A stretch of 64,000 nt of DNA, from contig JAQGHU010000046.1 of assembly GCA_028291515.1 (NCBI GenBank), positions 1 through 64,000 on the forward strand. Direction: 5' to 3'. Positions 46,505 to 55,048 of this stretch are shown piece by piece. A program made the translations under genes and the position numbers. Positions within the stretch are counted from its first letter, which is position 1. Each line of letters opens with the position of its first letter. The notes below the pieces were generated by a model. That model did no database searches. It was not told where the DNA came from and saw only the letters and a list, made by a program, of their open reading frames with translations. Source of the stretch: Schlesneria sp. GTDB taxonomy: Bacteria; Planctomycetota; Planctomycetia; Planctomycetales; Planctomycetaceae.

Positions 46505-46888
46505 CTTGACTTCCTTTAACGAATTTTATTGTGAATCGTGTTTATTGTCAGGTGATCGCGATTGGATCGTTATCACCTGCAGCCTTTTCGAGGCGTGTTT
46601 TGGTGAATGAACTAGCTAGGCAAGCGCCATGCCAAACCGTTTTGAGAATTGTGATTTGGCGAGAACTGGCGGTATCTCTCGATAAGCTTGCTTGTTCCGC
46701 CCGAAGTTTGGAGCCAAATCGTTCGATGAGGCTGCGCCAATGACACGCGGCAATTCAGAATGCGCGATTCTCCGTCAACTTCCACCGAATGACCCATGGT
46801 TTTGTGGAACTGGGATCGGTCCGTTACACTGCGAACAGCCTTGGGTTCTCCATGGCCGCGAAGAACACGCAGATTCAGGACAGCGTCG
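46505..46888. other. Intergenic region with promoter and operator-like palindrome
   Basis: 384 bp between divergent genes. It holds the promoter-like elements and palindrome described separately near 46520-46580. The rest, up to the GTG of the pseudo-receiver gene, shows nothing recognisable. Confidence 0.4.
46523..46579 (-). promoter_or_regulatory. Sigma70-like promoter overlapped by a palindrome
   Basis: On the minus strand CTGACA (46546-46551) and TAAAAT (46523-46528) are 17 bp apart, pointing to the gene that starts at 46504; the predicted leader would be very short. CAGGTGAT (46549-46556) and ATCACCTG (46572-46579) with an inner CGAT/ATCG stem overlap the -35 element, the usual place for a repressor or activator. 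Confidence 0.4.
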
Positions 46889-47275
46889 GTGAAACACGTA
46901 CTTAGCGTCGGGCAGTGTGGATTTGATCACAGTGCGATCGATCGGTTTCTGGGTCAACATTTCGAAGTGAAAGTCACCCCTTCTGCGACCGCGGTTGATG
47001 CGACCCGGCAATTGCGTCAGCAGATTTACGATCTGATCCTGGTGAACCGCCAGTTTGATGCCGACGGCAGCGAAGGTCTGGATTTCATTCGGCAGTTAAA
47101 GGCTGCACCGAACCTGCAGACGATCCCTGTGATGCTCGTCACCAATTTTCGCGAATACGCACAGCAGGCCGAGTCACTGGGGGCGGTCCCCGGATTCGGT
47201 AAATCCGAACTGGGTTTGCCGGCACTCGCGAAACGTCTCGTACCCTACTTGGGCGAAGCTGCCGTTTCTCAGTAA
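46889..47275 (+). CDS. Atypical receiver-like protein lacking the phospho-acceptor Asp
   Basis: 128-aa protein with the alpha/beta pattern of a CheY-like receiver: KHVLSVGQ (strand 1), DLILVNRQFDADG (strand 3), IPVMLVTNF (strand 4), and a Lys in GFGKSELG where the conserved Lys lies. The phospho-acceptor position is Asn53 (LILVN instead of LILVD), and the acidic pair after strand 1 is missing. It therefore should not be phosphorylated in the normal way. GTG 46889 with AGGA eight bases upstream is preferred to ATG 46796, whose extra 31 residues are Arg/Trp-rich and unlike a receiver. It converges with the ceramidase-like gene, 20 bp apart. Confidence 0.7.
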   Translation: MKHVLSVGQCGFDHSAIDRFLGQHFEVKVTPSATAVDATRQLRQQIYDLILVNRQFDADGSEGLDFIRQLKAAPNLQTIPVMLVTNFREYAQQAESLGAVPGFGKSELGLPALAKRLVPYLGEAAVSQ

Positions 47276-47295
47276 CGCGAAACGGCTATGAGAAC

Positions 47296-48672
47296 TCAGC
47301 GGCGGACTTGATCGACGAGCTTCTTGACCGATGCGGCGATACGGTCTTCGATATCGCCCGCCCAGCGGAACGCAGGGCGACCGTATTCGAACAGGTTGCT
47401 GCCCCCTTCATATCCGCCCTCTTCCCATACACGACGCGACGGGATATAGGCGATCATGTCATCCGCATAGCCGCAGACCCAGGTTCCGGGACCAAATTCT
47501 CCCTTAAACCGCAGGGCATAGTCGACCACTGTTTCGGCCCCCATTCCGATCACCAGCATTTCCTTGCCGAGTTGCCAGGCATGCACTGGGTAGGGATAGG
47601 AGGATGCGAACTGTTCTCCCGCATCCAGCTTTTTCAACATTCGAGCAGCCCAGCGAGCGCGAACCGCATTCGGATCCTGCAATGCGCCCGTCAGTTCTTT
47701 ACGATCCGCCACCTTCAGATAGGGGAGTTCAATATACTCGAAGGCGGTTCGTATCGTTGGGATGATTGGTTTCAGAGGTTGTTTCAAGGTCTCTTCGACT
47801 GCTATTGCGAGCATATGGCCATACTGTTTGCAAAGCTCAACCTTTCGACGCGGCAGCGGGTTCTGATCGCCTCCACACGTATTCACGAACATTGCCATCG
47901 CGCCAGGATGTTTTTCCTCGAGCTCAAGCTGTGCGAAGCCAGGATAGTCGCCACACCAAGTCATAAAGTTAAGCGTTGTCGGATGGCAGGCATATCCGAA
48001 CAAGATCGCATCTAACTTGCCGTCAGGTCGAGTGACCGTCAGCACTGGCACCGTGTGATCGACGGGACCGATCAGCGGCGTTCCATTGGCCAGCATGTTT
48101 GCGACGTCGGCCTCGCGGTTATTCCGCCGATTGACCGCGAACGTCGCCTGGCCTTCGCCCATCTGCAAGTTGGCAGGGGCGAGTTTCGCGATCGCTTCAC
48201 CGACCATGTCGACAACCCGAGTCACCATCTGTTCGGTGTATTCCTTCACCAACTCAACCTGTTCGGGGTCGATCGGATAGTAGTCCACCAGATCGTCGCC
48301 CAGGCGCGGGCCGCAATGGTTGTGTGAGAACGTGAAGAGCAATTGATGGCGTTCCAGCCCGTATTTTTGGCGAAGACGATCAAACGTCGGATCGCTCATA
48401 CTTTTAGGGACACCCTGGAAGTCGCTGGTGATCAATACCACGCGATGTCCGTGCGCATCTTCAAGAGCTAAGGCTTTCATCCAGAGCTCGTGTAGTTTTC
48501 CATCGGGTGCGCGCTTTGAGCCGTATCCTGCCAGCCACACACTCTTGGCTGGCGTGATGACCGCTTTCGCGAGACCTGCTTGCCATGTCGCCGCGTACGC
48601 AGCCGGCATCGTCAGCAAGTTGACGAAGGCCATTGATGCGCAGAGCAGAGGGAGCAGCAGCAGCCTCGTCAC
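47296..48672 (-). CDS. Sec-exported neutral/alkaline ceramidase-like protein
   Basis: 458-aa exported protein. The signal peptide is Sec-type (RLLLLPLLCASMAFVNLLTMPAAYAATW). Metal-site motifs match the ceramidase-like group: LLFTFSHNHCGPRLGDD near 112-128, FGYACHPTTLNF near 225 and VNTCGGDQNPLPRR near 263. The substrate is unknown. It starts with GTG at 48672 inside the last codon of the DUF3472 gene (GTGA overlap), so translation is coupled and the two act together. A LacI-type operator copy lies upstream of the pair. The other ceramidase-like gene in this window (7142-8527) uses a Tat signal and has diverged strongly. Confidence 0.78.
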   Translation of the reverse strand: MTRLLLLPLLCASMAFVNLLTMPAAYAATWQAGLAKAVITPAKSVWLAGYGSKRAPDGKLHELWMKALALEDAHGHRVVLITSDFQGVPKSMSDPTFDRLRQKYGLERHQLLFTFSHNHCGPRLGDDLVDYYPIDPEQVELVKEYTEQMVTRVVDMVGEAIAKLAPANLQMGEGQATFAVNRRNNREADVANMLANGTPLIGPVDHTVPVLTVTRPDGKLDAILFGYACHPTTLNFMTWCGDYPGFAQLELEEKHPGAMAMFVNTCGGDQNPLPRRKVELCKQYGHMLAIAVEETLKQPLKPIIPTIRTAFEYIELPYLKVADRKELTGALQDPNAVRARWAARMLKKLDAGEQFASSYPYPVHAWQLGKEMLVIGMGAETVVDYALRFKGEFGPGTWVCGYADDMIAYIPSRRVWEEGGYEGGSNLFEYGRPAFRWAGDIEDRIAASVKKLVDQVRR

Positions 48673-49547
48673 GGGGTCGCTCCAGTGGGCGGTGCGGTTG
48701 GCAGGTCGGGCAATTGGTGTGGAAGCTTCGCGTCAAGTTCCATGGTGCCCCAGAGTTTGATGGTCTTGTTTTCGATGTCGCCTCCAGTTGCCAGAAAGTA
48801 GCGATCTTTTTCGATGCCGGCATCGATATTCAGCACCGGGTTGGCGTCGGCTGTGAACTTGGCTTTGACGATCGGTTGCCATTTACCATCTTCCGTTTGC
48901 AGCCACGCGTTGCCGAATTCGGCTCGTCGAGTCTTCGTCGTCGAGACCTTGTCCCGCTTGAAGTCTTCGACGAATGAGTAGCAGCCCTTCAGCAGCGTTC
49001 CGCCCGTCGGTGTCGAGAATGTGACGAGGTGTTTCCACTCATTCTTTTCGGGAATGAAGAAGTAGCCTGAATACTCGCTACGGTTTTCGACCGCTTTCGC
49101 CGTGACTAAAAACCGATAGGTTTCGCCGACCTTCCAATCATAGTCGAAGAACGACTGGCCTCCCGTTCCTTCATTGCCAAACCGACCGATGCGCACTCCT
49201 TCTCCCTGATGCAGCAACTTCACTCGCTGATCTTCCTTCACAGACTTAGGGTCGTTCTGATCACCCGGATCCCACACGGAGAACAGGACGACTTTCTTAC
49301 CCTGTCCTTGTTCTTGAATTCCAAAGTAGCCCTTACTCCAACCGCAGACCATGAAGTACGTGCCCGACGCGGACTGCTCGATCTTCACTTCGTTGTAGAA
49401 CGAGATGGCCGTCGGAGCGGGATAGCCCAAGTGGACGGATCGGCATGCGATTCCTTTCAGCTTCTCGTCCGCAGTCACGACTCCTGTCATGAACAGCAGA
49501 GTCATCCCGCAGAGCCATCCCATTGTCATCGTGCTACGCATTTGCAT
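48669..49547 (-). CDS. DUF3472 secreted protein
   Basis: 292-aa exported protein. A Sec signal peptide (TMGWLCGMTLLFMTGVVTAD) precedes a DUF3472 domain: SKGYFGIQEQGQGKKVVLFS, VWDPGDQNDP, GTGGQSFFDYDWKVGETYRF. A C-terminal jelly-roll-like part follows, with FGNAWLQTEDGKWQPIVKAKF. Such domains occur near glycoside and sulfatase loci, but the activity is unknown. The ATG at 49547 has GAGG close by; a second ATG lies two codons in. It is the first gene of a coupled pair with the ceramidase-like gene. The palindrome at 49657-49670, 110 bp upstream, resembles the operator before the LacI gene at 11.3 kb. Confidence 0.75.
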   Translation of the reverse strand: MQMRSTMTMGWLCGMTLLFMTGVVTADEKLKGIACRSVHLGYPAPTAISFYNEVKIEQSASGTYFMVCGWSKGYFGIQEQGQGKKVVLFSVWDPGDQNDPKSVKEDQRVKLLHQGEGVRIGRFGNEGTGGQSFFDYDWKVGETYRFLVTAKAVENRSEYSGYFFIPEKNEWKHLVTFSTPTGGTLLKGCYSFVEDFKRDKVSTTKTRRAEFGNAWLQTEDGKWQPIVKAKFTADANPVLNIDAGIEKDRYFLATGGDIENKTIKLWGTMELDAKLPHQLPDLPTAPPTGATP

Positions 49548-49656
49548 TGCCCTCGCTCATAGATCTCACTCTCTTCACTGCACAGGTTCGGCAGCGCACA
49601 AACTGGCGAGTAGATTGTGATCCGCTCTGTCGCAAAGGCCAATGCAATAGATCGAT

Positions 49657-49670
49657 ATATCTCGGGATAT
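49657..49670. promoter_or_regulatory. Predicted LacI-family operator (copy 2)
   Basis: ATATCTCGGGATAT differs by one base from the perfect palindrome at 11303-11316, which lies just before a LacI-family gene. It sits 110 bp before the DUF3472 start, a position fitting an operator. Confidence 0.55.
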
Positions 49671-49690
49671 TACGCAGGAAACGTTAGGCC

Positions 49691-51367
49691 TCAGGCAGTC
49701 TCAATCGCCGCCGCAGCCTGCAATCCCAGATCGATAATCGCTTGCTCACGGATCCGGAATTTCTGGATCTTCCCCGTGACAGTGGTCGGGAAGCCGTCGA
49801 CAAACTTAACGTAGCGCGGCGTCTTGAAATGTGCGAGGTGGGCACGACAGAAGTCGCGGATTTCTTCTGCTTCGGCGGTGGTTCCCTCTCGCAACTTGAT
49901 CCACGCCGCCACTTCTTCGCCGTACTTCCGATCCGGCACGCCCACGATCTGAACATCGTGGACCTTCGGATGTTGGTACAGCAGTTCTTCGATTTCGCGG
50001 GGCGCGATGTTCTCACCTCCGCGGATGATCATGTCCTTAAATCGTCCGGTAATCCGGTAGTAGCCATCGGACTGTTTGACCGCGAGGTCGCCGGTATGCA
50101 GCCAGCCCTCAGGATCAATCGCCTGGGCCGTCAGGTCCGGCTGATTGTAGTAGCCCAGCATCACGTTGTGGCCCCGGCAGCAGAGTTCCCCCGATTGTCC
50201 ATCTGGCACCGGAAGACCGCTTTCGATGTCGACGATTCGCACTTCGATATCCGGCAACACACTCCCCACGGTACCGACACGATGTTCGAGAGTATCGTCT
50301 GTACAAGTCTGAGTGATCAGTGGCGATGCTTCGGTCTGGCCATAGCCGATGGTAATCTCACGAGCTCCCATGTCTTTGACGACTCGCTTCATCAATTCGA
50401 TGGGGCAGGGGCTTCCCGCCATGATTCCCGATCTGAGGGACGACGTGTTCCGCAGAGCGAAGGTCGGATGCTCCAGTTCGGCAATGAACATCGTCGGGAC
50501 GCCGTAGATCGCGGTACAACGTTCTGACTCGATCGCTTTGAGGGTCTCCTCGACGTTGAAGGACTCGTAGGGAATGACCATAGCCGAACCCCACACGACA
50601 GCACACATCGTTCCCAGCACGCAGCCGAAGCAGTGATACAGGGGAACGGGGATGCAGATTCGATCGGACTCGCTCAGTTTCTGCCGTTGACCAGAATAAT
50701 ATCCGTTCAAGAGCAAGTTGCGATGAGTCAGCAGGGCTCCCTTGGGATGTCCTGTCGTCCCAGACGTATACTGCAGGTTGATCGGATCGTTGGGCGACAA
50801 CGCTCGTTCAAGCTCGCTGATTGATGTCGTTGCCGTTCGCCCCGCTTCGATGAGTTTTTGCCAGTCGAGCATCGCGGGATGTTGCCGGCCGCGCATGCGA
50901 ATGATCCATTCCAGCTTCGGAAACCGCGTGCTTCGCAGCTTGCCCGGAGTCGCACCAGCCAATTCGGGACAGACTTCCTCTAGCATCTGGAAGTAGTCCA
51001 GTTTTTTGTAACCGTCGATCAGGGCCAGCCCGCGAATTTCCGACTGGGCCAGTGCATACTCCAATTCAGAAGGGCGATAGGAGGGATTGACCGTGACCAG
51101 GACGACACCAATGCGGGCAGCCGCGAACTGAAGGATGATCCACTCGGGCCAGTTCGTCGACCAGACACCTAGATGATCGCCCGTGCGAAAGCCGATCGCG
51201 GTCAAACCCTTGGCGACATCATCGACGGCGGCATTCAGTTCCGCCCACGTCAATCGCGCGTTCGCCTCCGGGAAAACGATCGCGTCTCCCGCCGGATTTC
51301 GTTCGGCCGTTTGTTGCAGAACCTGACCTATCGTTAAGCCGTCGACCCACGGTGCGGATTCCGCCAT
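49691..51367 (-). CDS. AMP-binding acyl-CoA synthetase
   Basis: 558-aa ANL-superfamily ligase that activates an acid to its CoA ester through an acyl-adenylate. Motifs: YTSGTTGHPKGALLTHRN (phosphate loop, about 206-223), GYGQTEASP near 345, GWLHTGDLAVK near 427, RIRGG-like MIIRGGENIAP, and the catalytic Lys in TVTGKIQKFRIRE near the end. The nearest-looking relatives are medium/long-chain fatty-acyl-CoA ligases (FadK/AlkK-like); the substrate is not deducible. ATG 51367; the binding site is weak. It stands alone between the deacetylase gene upstream and the DUF3472 promoter downstream. Confidence 0.87.
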   Translation of the reverse strand: MAESAPWVDGLTIGQVLQQTAERNPAGDAIVFPEANARLTWAELNAAVDDVAKGLTAIGFRTGDHLGVWSTNWPEWIILQFAAARIGVVLVTVNPSYRPSELEYALAQSEIRGLALIDGYKKLDYFQMLEEVCPELAGATPGKLRSTRFPKLEWIIRMRGRQHPAMLDWQKLIEAGRTATTSISELERALSPNDPINLQYTSGTTGHPKGALLTHRNLLLNGYYSGQRQKLSESDRICIPVPLYHCFGCVLGTMCAVVWGSAMVIPYESFNVEETLKAIESERCTAIYGVPTMFIAELEHPTFALRNTSSLRSGIMAGSPCPIELMKRVVKDMGAREITIGYGQTEASPLITQTCTDDTLEHRVGTVGSVLPDIEVRIVDIESGLPVPDGQSGELCCRGHNVMLGYYNQPDLTAQAIDPEGWLHTGDLAVKQSDGYYRITGRFKDMIIRGGENIAPREIEELLYQHPKVHDVQIVGVPDRKYGEEVAAWIKLREGTTAEAEEIRDFCRAHLAHFKTPRYVKFVDGFPTTVTGKIQKFRIREQAIIDLGLQAAAAIETA

Positions 51368-51513
51368 CGGTCCAACCTCTCGAGTGAGCGCTCCGGATGA
51401 GGGGATTAGCCGATAACATTATAACTGTCTGCCGAATGAAGGCACGCGAAACAGACGGTCAGACGCAGTTCCTGACGACATTTATTTGTGCGAGCTGCGC
51501 CTGCTCCAGCAAC

Positions 51514-52302
51514 TTACTGAGCGTACGCTTGCTGAAGCAGTCGCTTGCGGACAGCCTGATAAAGTGGCCCGGCGACAGACTTCGCTGCTTTCTTGGCCGT
51601 CCAGAAAGCCGCTTGTCGCCAGCGGCGCACGGGGCTGGTCAACAGAGCGGTCGCATCACCGGCGGTCATTCCGCGATAGATATTGTAGCGACCCAGAATG
51701 CGACAGCCTTCGACGGCGAATTCGCTGGTTGTCGGTTCAGAGTTGAACAGCAGTTTGATTCCTGCTTGTGAAGCGGCTCGAGCGACCGCTGTCGAGTAGA
51801 AACCACCGGGGACGGATCCTGTCGTTACGGGTTGGCCGATAATGTCCGCCAGCACCCCGCAACTGCGTGTCCATTCGTCGAGTAACTGCTCCGCGGAACA
51901 GTTAGAGATCCGTTCGGGATGGCTGCAGGAATGACTGCCAATGAGATGGCCGCGCTGATGCAGGTCTCGCAGTTGTCCTTTGCTGCAGAACGTCGGACAT
52001 CCGATGAAGTCTGTCGCAATGAAAAACCAGCCGCGCCAATGTCGTCGTTCAAGCTCGTCGGCGATGATCGTTGCGTTTGATACGCCGCCATCATCAAATG
52101 TGATCGTCCAGCAATTCTCGTTCGAAGGGAGATCCTCTGCGCCGGCCACTGGCTGCTGGGTTGTCGCATTCGCGATGCGATCCAGATGACAACGGAAGTC
52201 TGCTGAAGTCAGTTTATAACGAGCAGCTTCCGGACCCTCGAAACCGCTGGCATCGTCGGCTCCGGCTGCAGTGACATCGTGATACAATAGGTTGATCGGC
52301 AT
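51514..52302 (-). CDS. Polysaccharide deacetylase family protein
   Basis: 262-aa NodB-fold enzyme. The metal-binding aspartates are in ITFDDGG (D70, D71) and the histidines in SHSCSHPE (H124, H128), the usual H-x3-H spacing. PGGFYS near 170 fits the next motif. It should remove acyl groups from a sugar polymer or an activated sugar. There is no signal peptide, so it may act in the cytoplasm. ATG 52302 opens MPINLLYHDVTAA, a typical family start; the open frame to 52407 adds unrelated residues. It lies 53 bp after the formyltransferase-like gene, and the two probably act in one sugar-modification or surface-polysaccharide route. Confidence 0.82.
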   Translation of the reverse strand: MPINLLYHDVTAAGADDASGFEGPEAARYKLTSADFRCHLDRIANATTQQPVAGAEDLPSNENCWTITFDDGGVSNATIIADELERRHWRGWFFIATDFIGCPTFCSKGQLRDLHQRGHLIGSHSCSHPERISNCSAEQLLDEWTRSCGVLADIIGQPVTTGSVPGGFYSTAVARAASQAGIKLLFNSEPTTSEFAVEGCRILGRYNIYRGMTAGDATALLTSPVRRWRQAAFWTAKKAAKSVAGPLYQAVRKRLLQQAYAQ

Positions 52303-52355
52303 GGTTCTGCTCTGATCCGGCAACGCGAGTTCGAGAATCGTCAACGAAGCGCAAC

Positions 52356-53213
52356 TTAGGACTGGGATCGGTATCGCCAATAGGCAGTCAACCAGGGTTG
52401 GCCCCATTCGCCCGATGGTTTTCCTCGAGTATCAATCGGCTCGACTTCATCACGGTAGATACCGAGCAATCGTTCACCGATCGCATTCAGATTGTCAAAA
52501 ACAACTTTGTGCTGAATGACATGGTGCGAGTCACGGCGTGCATCAAACTCGTAGCGGAAATAGCCATAGACGGGGCCGGTATCAACCCCACGGTCGATCT
52601 TCAGCAGTGTCATCCCGACATTGTCGCGATCGTTCTTGGCCAAGGCCCAAAAGCAACCATGCGCGTTGCGGTATTGCGGGCAGATGCCGGGGTGCATCAC
52701 AAAGGTACCGCTGCCGGGGATTGAGAAGATATTCTCTTTCAGCAACGTTTTGCAGCGGGCGATCACGATGTCGGGATTTGCGTCCCGCAGCAGTTGTTCC
52801 ACTTCGGGAGCGTTCGGTGACGGGGCGTGGATCACTCGCGTCGCGTTGCCGATCGCTGGATACGTGGCGCACAGTTCTTTCAGCTTCTGTGCTTCCCATT
52901 CCCGGTCGTTGCGAGCGAGAAAGAACTTATGGAACAGACGAAAAGCGAGCACATCGGCAAACCGCAGCCAGCCAACTCGTTTGATTTCGCGGCGAATACG
53001 TTGCTTCATACGACTGGCAGGTTCTTCGAGAACGACAACCGCGGCCAGTGTCGTTGTGGCGGCCAGCCAGCGTGCCAATCCTTCGCGATTGAGCGGGTCG
53101 TCAGCATGACAGATCAAAACAGTGCGCGGGATTCCCACTGAATCCGCCGGTGACGGGTTCGTGCTGGTACTGAAGTCGGTGTGGTCGGATGGACTCAATA
53201 CGGATGTGGTCAC
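52356..53213 (-). CDS. Formyltransferase-fold protein with altered active site
   Basis: 285-aa protein of the formyltransferase fold (methionyl-tRNA or sugar-N-formyltransferase type). Visible motifs are FVMHPGICPQYRNAHGCFWAL (with catalytic His174), GMTLLKIDRGVDTGPV (with Asp211) and NPDIVIARCKTLL. The Asn usually two residues before the His (N-x-H) is Val172 here, so canonical formyl transfer from 10-formyl-THF may be impaired or altered. The N-terminal 30 residues are extra. Next to a deacetylase gene, so a sugar substrate is likely. ATG 53213. A small imperfect palindrome (53257-53272) lies upstream. Confidence 0.78.
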   Translation of the reverse strand: MTTSVLSPSDHTDFSTSTNPSPADSVGIPRTVLICHADDPLNREGLARWLAATTTLAAVVVLEEPASRMKQRIRREIKRVGWLRFADVLAFRLFHKFFLARNDREWEAQKLKELCATYPAIGNATRVIHAPSPNAPEVEQLLRDANPDIVIARCKTLLKENIFSIPGSGTFVMHPGICPQYRNAHGCFWALAKNDRDNVGMTLLKIDRGVDTGPVYGYFRYEFDARRDSHHVIQHKVVFDNLNAIGERLLGIYRDEVEPIDTRGKPSGEWGQPWLTAYWRYRSQS

Positions 53214-53564
53214 GCGAACACTTCTCTCGGACTGGTTGATTGATGAATTTGTCCAGATGAAATGTACTTCATGGCGGACCGAGTGCGTGTACCCTGTGGA
53301 AATAGTTCACTTTCCAGCTTGCGGCCTTCGCCAATCCCGGCAGCGAGCGCACGGATATACCGTATTTGCGGGTTGTTCCGTTGGCCCCGACTCGGATTCG
53401 ACCGTAGCGGCAATTTTCTGCCACTTCGGACGAATCCGTTGGCGTCGAGCCTGAGAAACGCAAGCTAGATTTCGGATGTGGGCCAATTGTGACCGAGTTG
53501 ATGGTCGTCCATCGCTCGGTGCGGGTTCGTCGCGTTCCTACTTGTCATATCGGTCGAGGATCTT
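53214..53564. other. Divergent intergenic region
   Basis: 351 bp between the formyltransferase-like gene (-) and the HD-GYP gene (+). atgaaatgtacttcat (53257-53272) is an imperfect palindrome close to the minus-strand start. I see no other structure. Confidence 0.35.
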
Positions 53565-54998
53565 ATGCGTCTCCCATCGAAACCAGCCTGGTTGCTGATC
53601 GGGGTGCATACTTTTTGTTTGAGTATTGGCTTCTGGTTCCTGGGCCAGTTGCTGATCTCATCCGCTGAGCATCAGGTCCTGCAGGATTCCTGGACGGACT
53701 TGTTCTCGCGTTCCGCAGCCGTCGCCAAAGTGGCCGGCACGCTAAAAGCCAACGAAGCAGCTTCGATCAGCATCGATCGTCTGCAACAAGCCGCTGCCGA
53801 AGAGACTGGCAATGCTCAGGCCGCGGTGGTCCTGGTCAGCAAGGACTGGACCCTATTGAACGCCATCGCAACACCGGGTTCTGATCATTGGAATACCGGT
53901 GAACTGATGAAGTGGCAGCCTGATCAGGCTCCAATGTCGAAGACCGAACCGTTGCGAGGAAGAATTGACGCGACTGGCGGCAGCTGCGCGGCGATCGCTT
54001 ACCCGACAGCTGACTTGGAGTCGTACGTTATCGTCTATGATTCTCGATCGTTGAACTCGACATGGCGAAATTCGGTCGTGGCCGCGTTGCCTTTGGCTGT
54101 GGGAATTGCATTTCTGTGGACCTGGGTGTTGTCGTCGGCAGCGACATATTTGCTGTCGGCCCGCTTAAATTCCGAGGAAACCCGTCGCACCATAAAGAGT
54201 GAGCAAGATGCACTGCGGAGTGCTCAAGATTTGCTGCGGACTCGCGATGCCGTCATTTTTGGTTTGGCAAAACTCGCCGAGTCACGCGATCCGGATACGG
54301 GGCATCATCTGGAACGGATCTCGTTGTATTCAACGCGTCTGGCCAATGCGCTCAGGGCGCTTCCTGAATATCAAAGCGTCGTCACGCCCAGCTTTGTTCG
54401 ACTGCTCGGCATCAGTTCCGTGCTGCATGACATCGGAAAAGTCGGCTTGGAGGATAATGTCCTGCTCAAGCCCGGCCGCCTGAATGCGGAAGAACGCAAC
54501 AGGATGCAAGAGCACACTCTGGTGGCTGGCGATTGTCTTCGAGAGATCGAACAACGCCTGGGTGCATCGAACTTCCTGCAGACGGCTCGCGAGATCGCCT
54601 TGTACCATCATGAGCGGTGGGACGGGAACGGATATCCGATGGGCTTGTCTGCTGAAGAGATTCCGCTGTCAGCGCGGATCGTGACTGTCGCCGACGTGTA
54701 CGACGCGCTATCCAGCAAGCGAGTGTATAAAGATGCCTTCCCGCATGACGAATGTGTGCGGTTAATCCGCGAAGGAGCGGGGACGCAGTTTGATCCCGAC
54801 CTGGTGCGAGTCTTCCTGTCGATCGAGGCCGAATTTGCTGCGATTGCAGTTCGGTTCGCGAGTGTCGCTGAAGCCAGGGACGCTGAGAACTCTTCAATCA
54901 ACGACATCATGACTCGAAATCAGGAAGCGGTCTTGTTGGATGTCGCCGGCAATTCGATGTTGGTTGGCGATTCCAGTCGATCGTCTTCGGTGGCGTGA
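53565..54998 (+). CDS. Membrane-bound HD-GYP domain phosphodiesterase
   Basis: 477-aa protein. A first transmembrane helix (about 8-32), an outer sensor region of about 130 residues and a second helix (about 168-190) precede the HD-GYP domain (about 240-430). Its motifs are intact: HHLERISLYSTRL, LHDIGKVGLED (HD pair), HTLVAGDCL, HHERWDGNGYP, and ADVYDALSSKRVYK. HD-GYP proteins cleave cyclic di-GMP or related dinucleotides, so it is a probable signal-degrading enzyme responding to something outside the membrane. ATG 53565 has GAGGATC upstream. The next gene (51 bp) is a degenerate HD homologue, probably in the same operon. Confidence 0.88.
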   Translation: MRLPSKPAWLLIGVHTFCLSIGFWFLGQLLISSAEHQVLQDSWTDLFSRSAAVAKVAGTLKANEAASISIDRLQQAAAEETGNAQAAVVLVSKDWTLLNAIATPGSDHWNTGELMKWQPDQAPMSKTEPLRGRIDATGGSCAAIAYPTADLESYVIVYDSRSLNSTWRNSVVAALPLAVGIAFLWTWVLSSAATYLLSARLNSEETRRTIKSEQDALRSAQDLLRTRDAVIFGLAKLAESRDPDTGHHLERISLYSTRLANALRALPEYQSVVTPSFVRLLGISSVLHDIGKVGLEDNVLLKPGRLNAEERNRMQEHTLVAGDCLREIEQRLGASNFLQTAREIALYHHERWDGNGYPMGLSAEEIPLSARIVTVADVYDALSSKRVYKDAFPHDECVRLIREGAGTQFDPDLVRVFLSIEAEFAAIAVRFASVAEARDAENSSINDIMTRNQEAVLLDVAGNSMLVGDSSRSSSVA

Positions 54999-55048
54999 GC
55001 GGTGAGAGCCAACGGTAGAACCTCCTTTTGATCTAAGATTGATTCAAC

